Part shown: piece after piece, positions 7,163-7,715 of the stretch
How positions within the stretch are numbered: position 1 is the stretch's first letter
How the letters are laid out: each line of letters starts with the position of its first letter
Source of the DNA: Kiritimatiellia bacterium
GTDB lineage: Bacteria; Verrucomicrobiota; Kiritimatiellia; RFP12; UBA1067
Reading direction: 5' to 3'
NCBI GenBank assembly: GCA_024405255.1
Contig: JAKSOY010000216.1
Location: 1-7,715, forward strand
DNA length: 7,715 nt
Notes under the pieces: generated by a model
Told to the model about the DNA's origin: nothing
What the model saw: the letters and a program-made list of their open reading frames with translations, nothing else
Databases searched by the model: none
Position numbers and translations under genes: made by a program

Positions 7163-7207
7163 CCCCTGCGATTTTGAAGGGGTATTCCCTGCTCCCAGAT
7201 TTTTTTT
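7163..7207 (+). terminator. Weak possible terminator after the phosphatase gene
   Basis: CCCCT (7163-7167) can pair with AGGGG (7178-7182). The same G run can instead pair with CCCT at 7187-7190. A run of eight T follows at 7200-7207. Both stems are only 4-5 bp, and the T run lies nine or more bases beyond them, so this is a poor intrinsic terminator. Confidence 0.35.
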
Positions 7208-7209
7208 CA

Positions 7210-7233
7210 TTCGACTGAACTTATTTTGTCGAA
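7210..7233 (+). repeat. Inverted repeat TTCGAC-N12-GTCGAA
   Basis: Perfect six-base arms (7210-7215 and 7228-7233) flank an AT-rich 12-base centre in the region before the decarboxylase gene. The centres of the arms are 18 bp apart, which would suit a dimeric regulator. No convincing sigma70 promoter is visible around it. Confidence 0.5.
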
Positions 7234-7247
7234 ATGGCATTTCCTCT

Positions 7248-7277
7248 AGTGAAGGGCGGTTGTGGTGACCGTTCACT
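7248..7277 (+). repeat. Imperfect hairpin just upstream of the decarboxylase ribosome site
   Basis: AGTGAA (7248-7253) pairs with TTCACT (7272-7277). Inside it CGGT (7257-7260) pairs with ACCG (7268-7271), with GGG bulged on the left and a seven-base loop. It ends three bases before the AAAGGAG Shine-Dalgarno sequence (7281-7287). It could be an mRNA structure controlling translation, or a palindromic protein site. Confidence 0.55.
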
Positions 7278-7298
7278 GATAAAGGAGATGGCAAGAAG

Positions 7299-7715
7299 AT
7301 GGCAATGATTGGGCAGGGAGTCGTGCTGATGGTCGCGGGCATGGCCATAGTGTACCTTTTTCTGTGGGTGATGATCGTCGTGGTCAAATACTCGAGTCGG
7401 CTGGAGCGCCGATTTGCATACATTCTACCCGACGACGAACCGAAGGCGAAACGCAAGGTCGGTGTGCCCGTCGCGTCGCAGACAACAGTCGCTGCGGCTC
7501 CGGCTCCGGCGTCCGGTACCGAGGTGAAAGCCCCCGTGCCCGGTTCGGTTCTTCGGCTTTCTGCTTCGAATGGGCAACAGGTTCATGCGGGCGACGAAAT
7601 TCTCGTGATGGATGTCATGAAGATGGAGACGCCGATTTCAGCGCCCTGCGATGGAACGGTGACAATTCGTGTCGCTGCGACGGACAAGGTCGCGACGGGT
7701 GATGTCGTGGCGATC
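7299..7715 (+). CDS. OadG/MmdD-like membrane subunit fused to a biotin carrier domain (3' end outside window)
   Basis: Probably a subunit of a Na+-pumping biotin-dependent decarboxylase (oxaloacetate, methylmalonyl-CoA or glutaconyl-CoA type), which couples decarboxylation to Na+ export. The visible 139 residues start with one membrane helix (about 4-29, GVVLMVAGMAIVYLFLWVMI) and a basic stretch, as in OadG and MmdD. An Ala/Pro linker (about 54-72) leads to a biotinyl domain from KAPVPGSV (77-84) to VMDVMKMETPI. Lys108 is the expected biotinylation site, and GDEILVMD and APCDGTV fit the fold. The usual EAMKM is DVMKM here. AAAGGAG at 7281-7287 is 11 bases before ATG 7299. Which acid or acyl-CoA is used cannot be told. 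The frame is open to the edge without a stop. Confidence 0.85.
   Translation, partial: MAMIGQGVVLMVAGMAIVYLFLWVMIVVVKYSSRLERRFAYILPDDEPKAKRKVGVPVASQTTVAAAPAPASGTEVKAPVPGSVLRLSASNGQQVHAGDEILVMDVMKMETPISAPCDGTVTIRVAATDKVATGDVVAI

Noticed and set aside
7288..7308. Six-codon frame (ATG to TGA) overlapping the decarboxylase gene start
   Set aside because: Its ATG directly abuts the Shine-Dalgarno sequence with no spacer, so it is unlikely to be translated; a frame this short arises easily by chance.
7364..7702. Closed + strand frame in the last 350 bases
   Set aside because: It is out of frame with the helix-linker-biotinyl protein starting at 7299, which remains open to the window edge and has clear domains.

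Overview
The window reads entirely on the + strand and looks like a compact piece of a Gram-negative chromosome of moderately high GC. It holds three tRNA genes (one cut by the left edge), seven complete protein genes and one gene cut by the right edge. The outer-membrane porin, the non-mevalonate isoprenoid enzyme and two sodium-linked membrane proteins (an NSS symporter and a sodium-pump-type decarboxylase subunit) suggest a diderm bacterium that uses sodium, perhaps an anaerobe. The protein sequences read to me more like the PVC group (Verrucomicrobiota, Kiritimatiellota or Lentisphaerota) than classical Proteobacteria. A gut betaproteobacterium is the main alternative, and the lineage is not settled.

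Region 1 (1-2678) runs tRNA-Arg(ACG) 3' part, initiator tRNA-fMet, infA (IF-1), uup (ABC-F ATPase) and ispF. Gaps are 7-18 bases and no terminator is visible between genes, so one transcript is plausible. Initiator tRNA, IF-1 and an ABC-F protein all act at the ribosome early in translation. The initiator tRNA is itself unusual (U1-U72 and A29-U41). ispF supplies isoprenoid precursors and is probably only a passenger.

Region 2 (2679-4380) starts with an AT-rich stretch carrying a promoter, then a CAT-anticodon tRNA (probably lysidine-type tRNA-Ile2). Only 26 bases after its CCA comes a porin-like outer-membrane protein with an N-terminal periplasmic coiled coil. A strong intrinsic terminator closes this unit.

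Region 3 (4371-7159) begins with a promoter whose -35 box lies in the tail of that terminator. It reads an 11-segment NSS sodium:amino-acid symporter, folE (GTP cyclohydrolase I) and a histidine-phosphatase-family protein, with 14- and 12-base gaps, so probably one operon.

Region 4 (7160-7715) has a 139-base intergenic stretch with two inverted repeats. It then enters a gene joining an OadG/MmdD-type membrane helix to a biotin carrier domain; the window ends inside it. No CRISPR array, insertion sequence or phage gene was seen. The most unusual features are the initiator tRNA with its gene cluster, the two tRNA-to-mRNA junctions, and the OadG-biotin carrier fusion.
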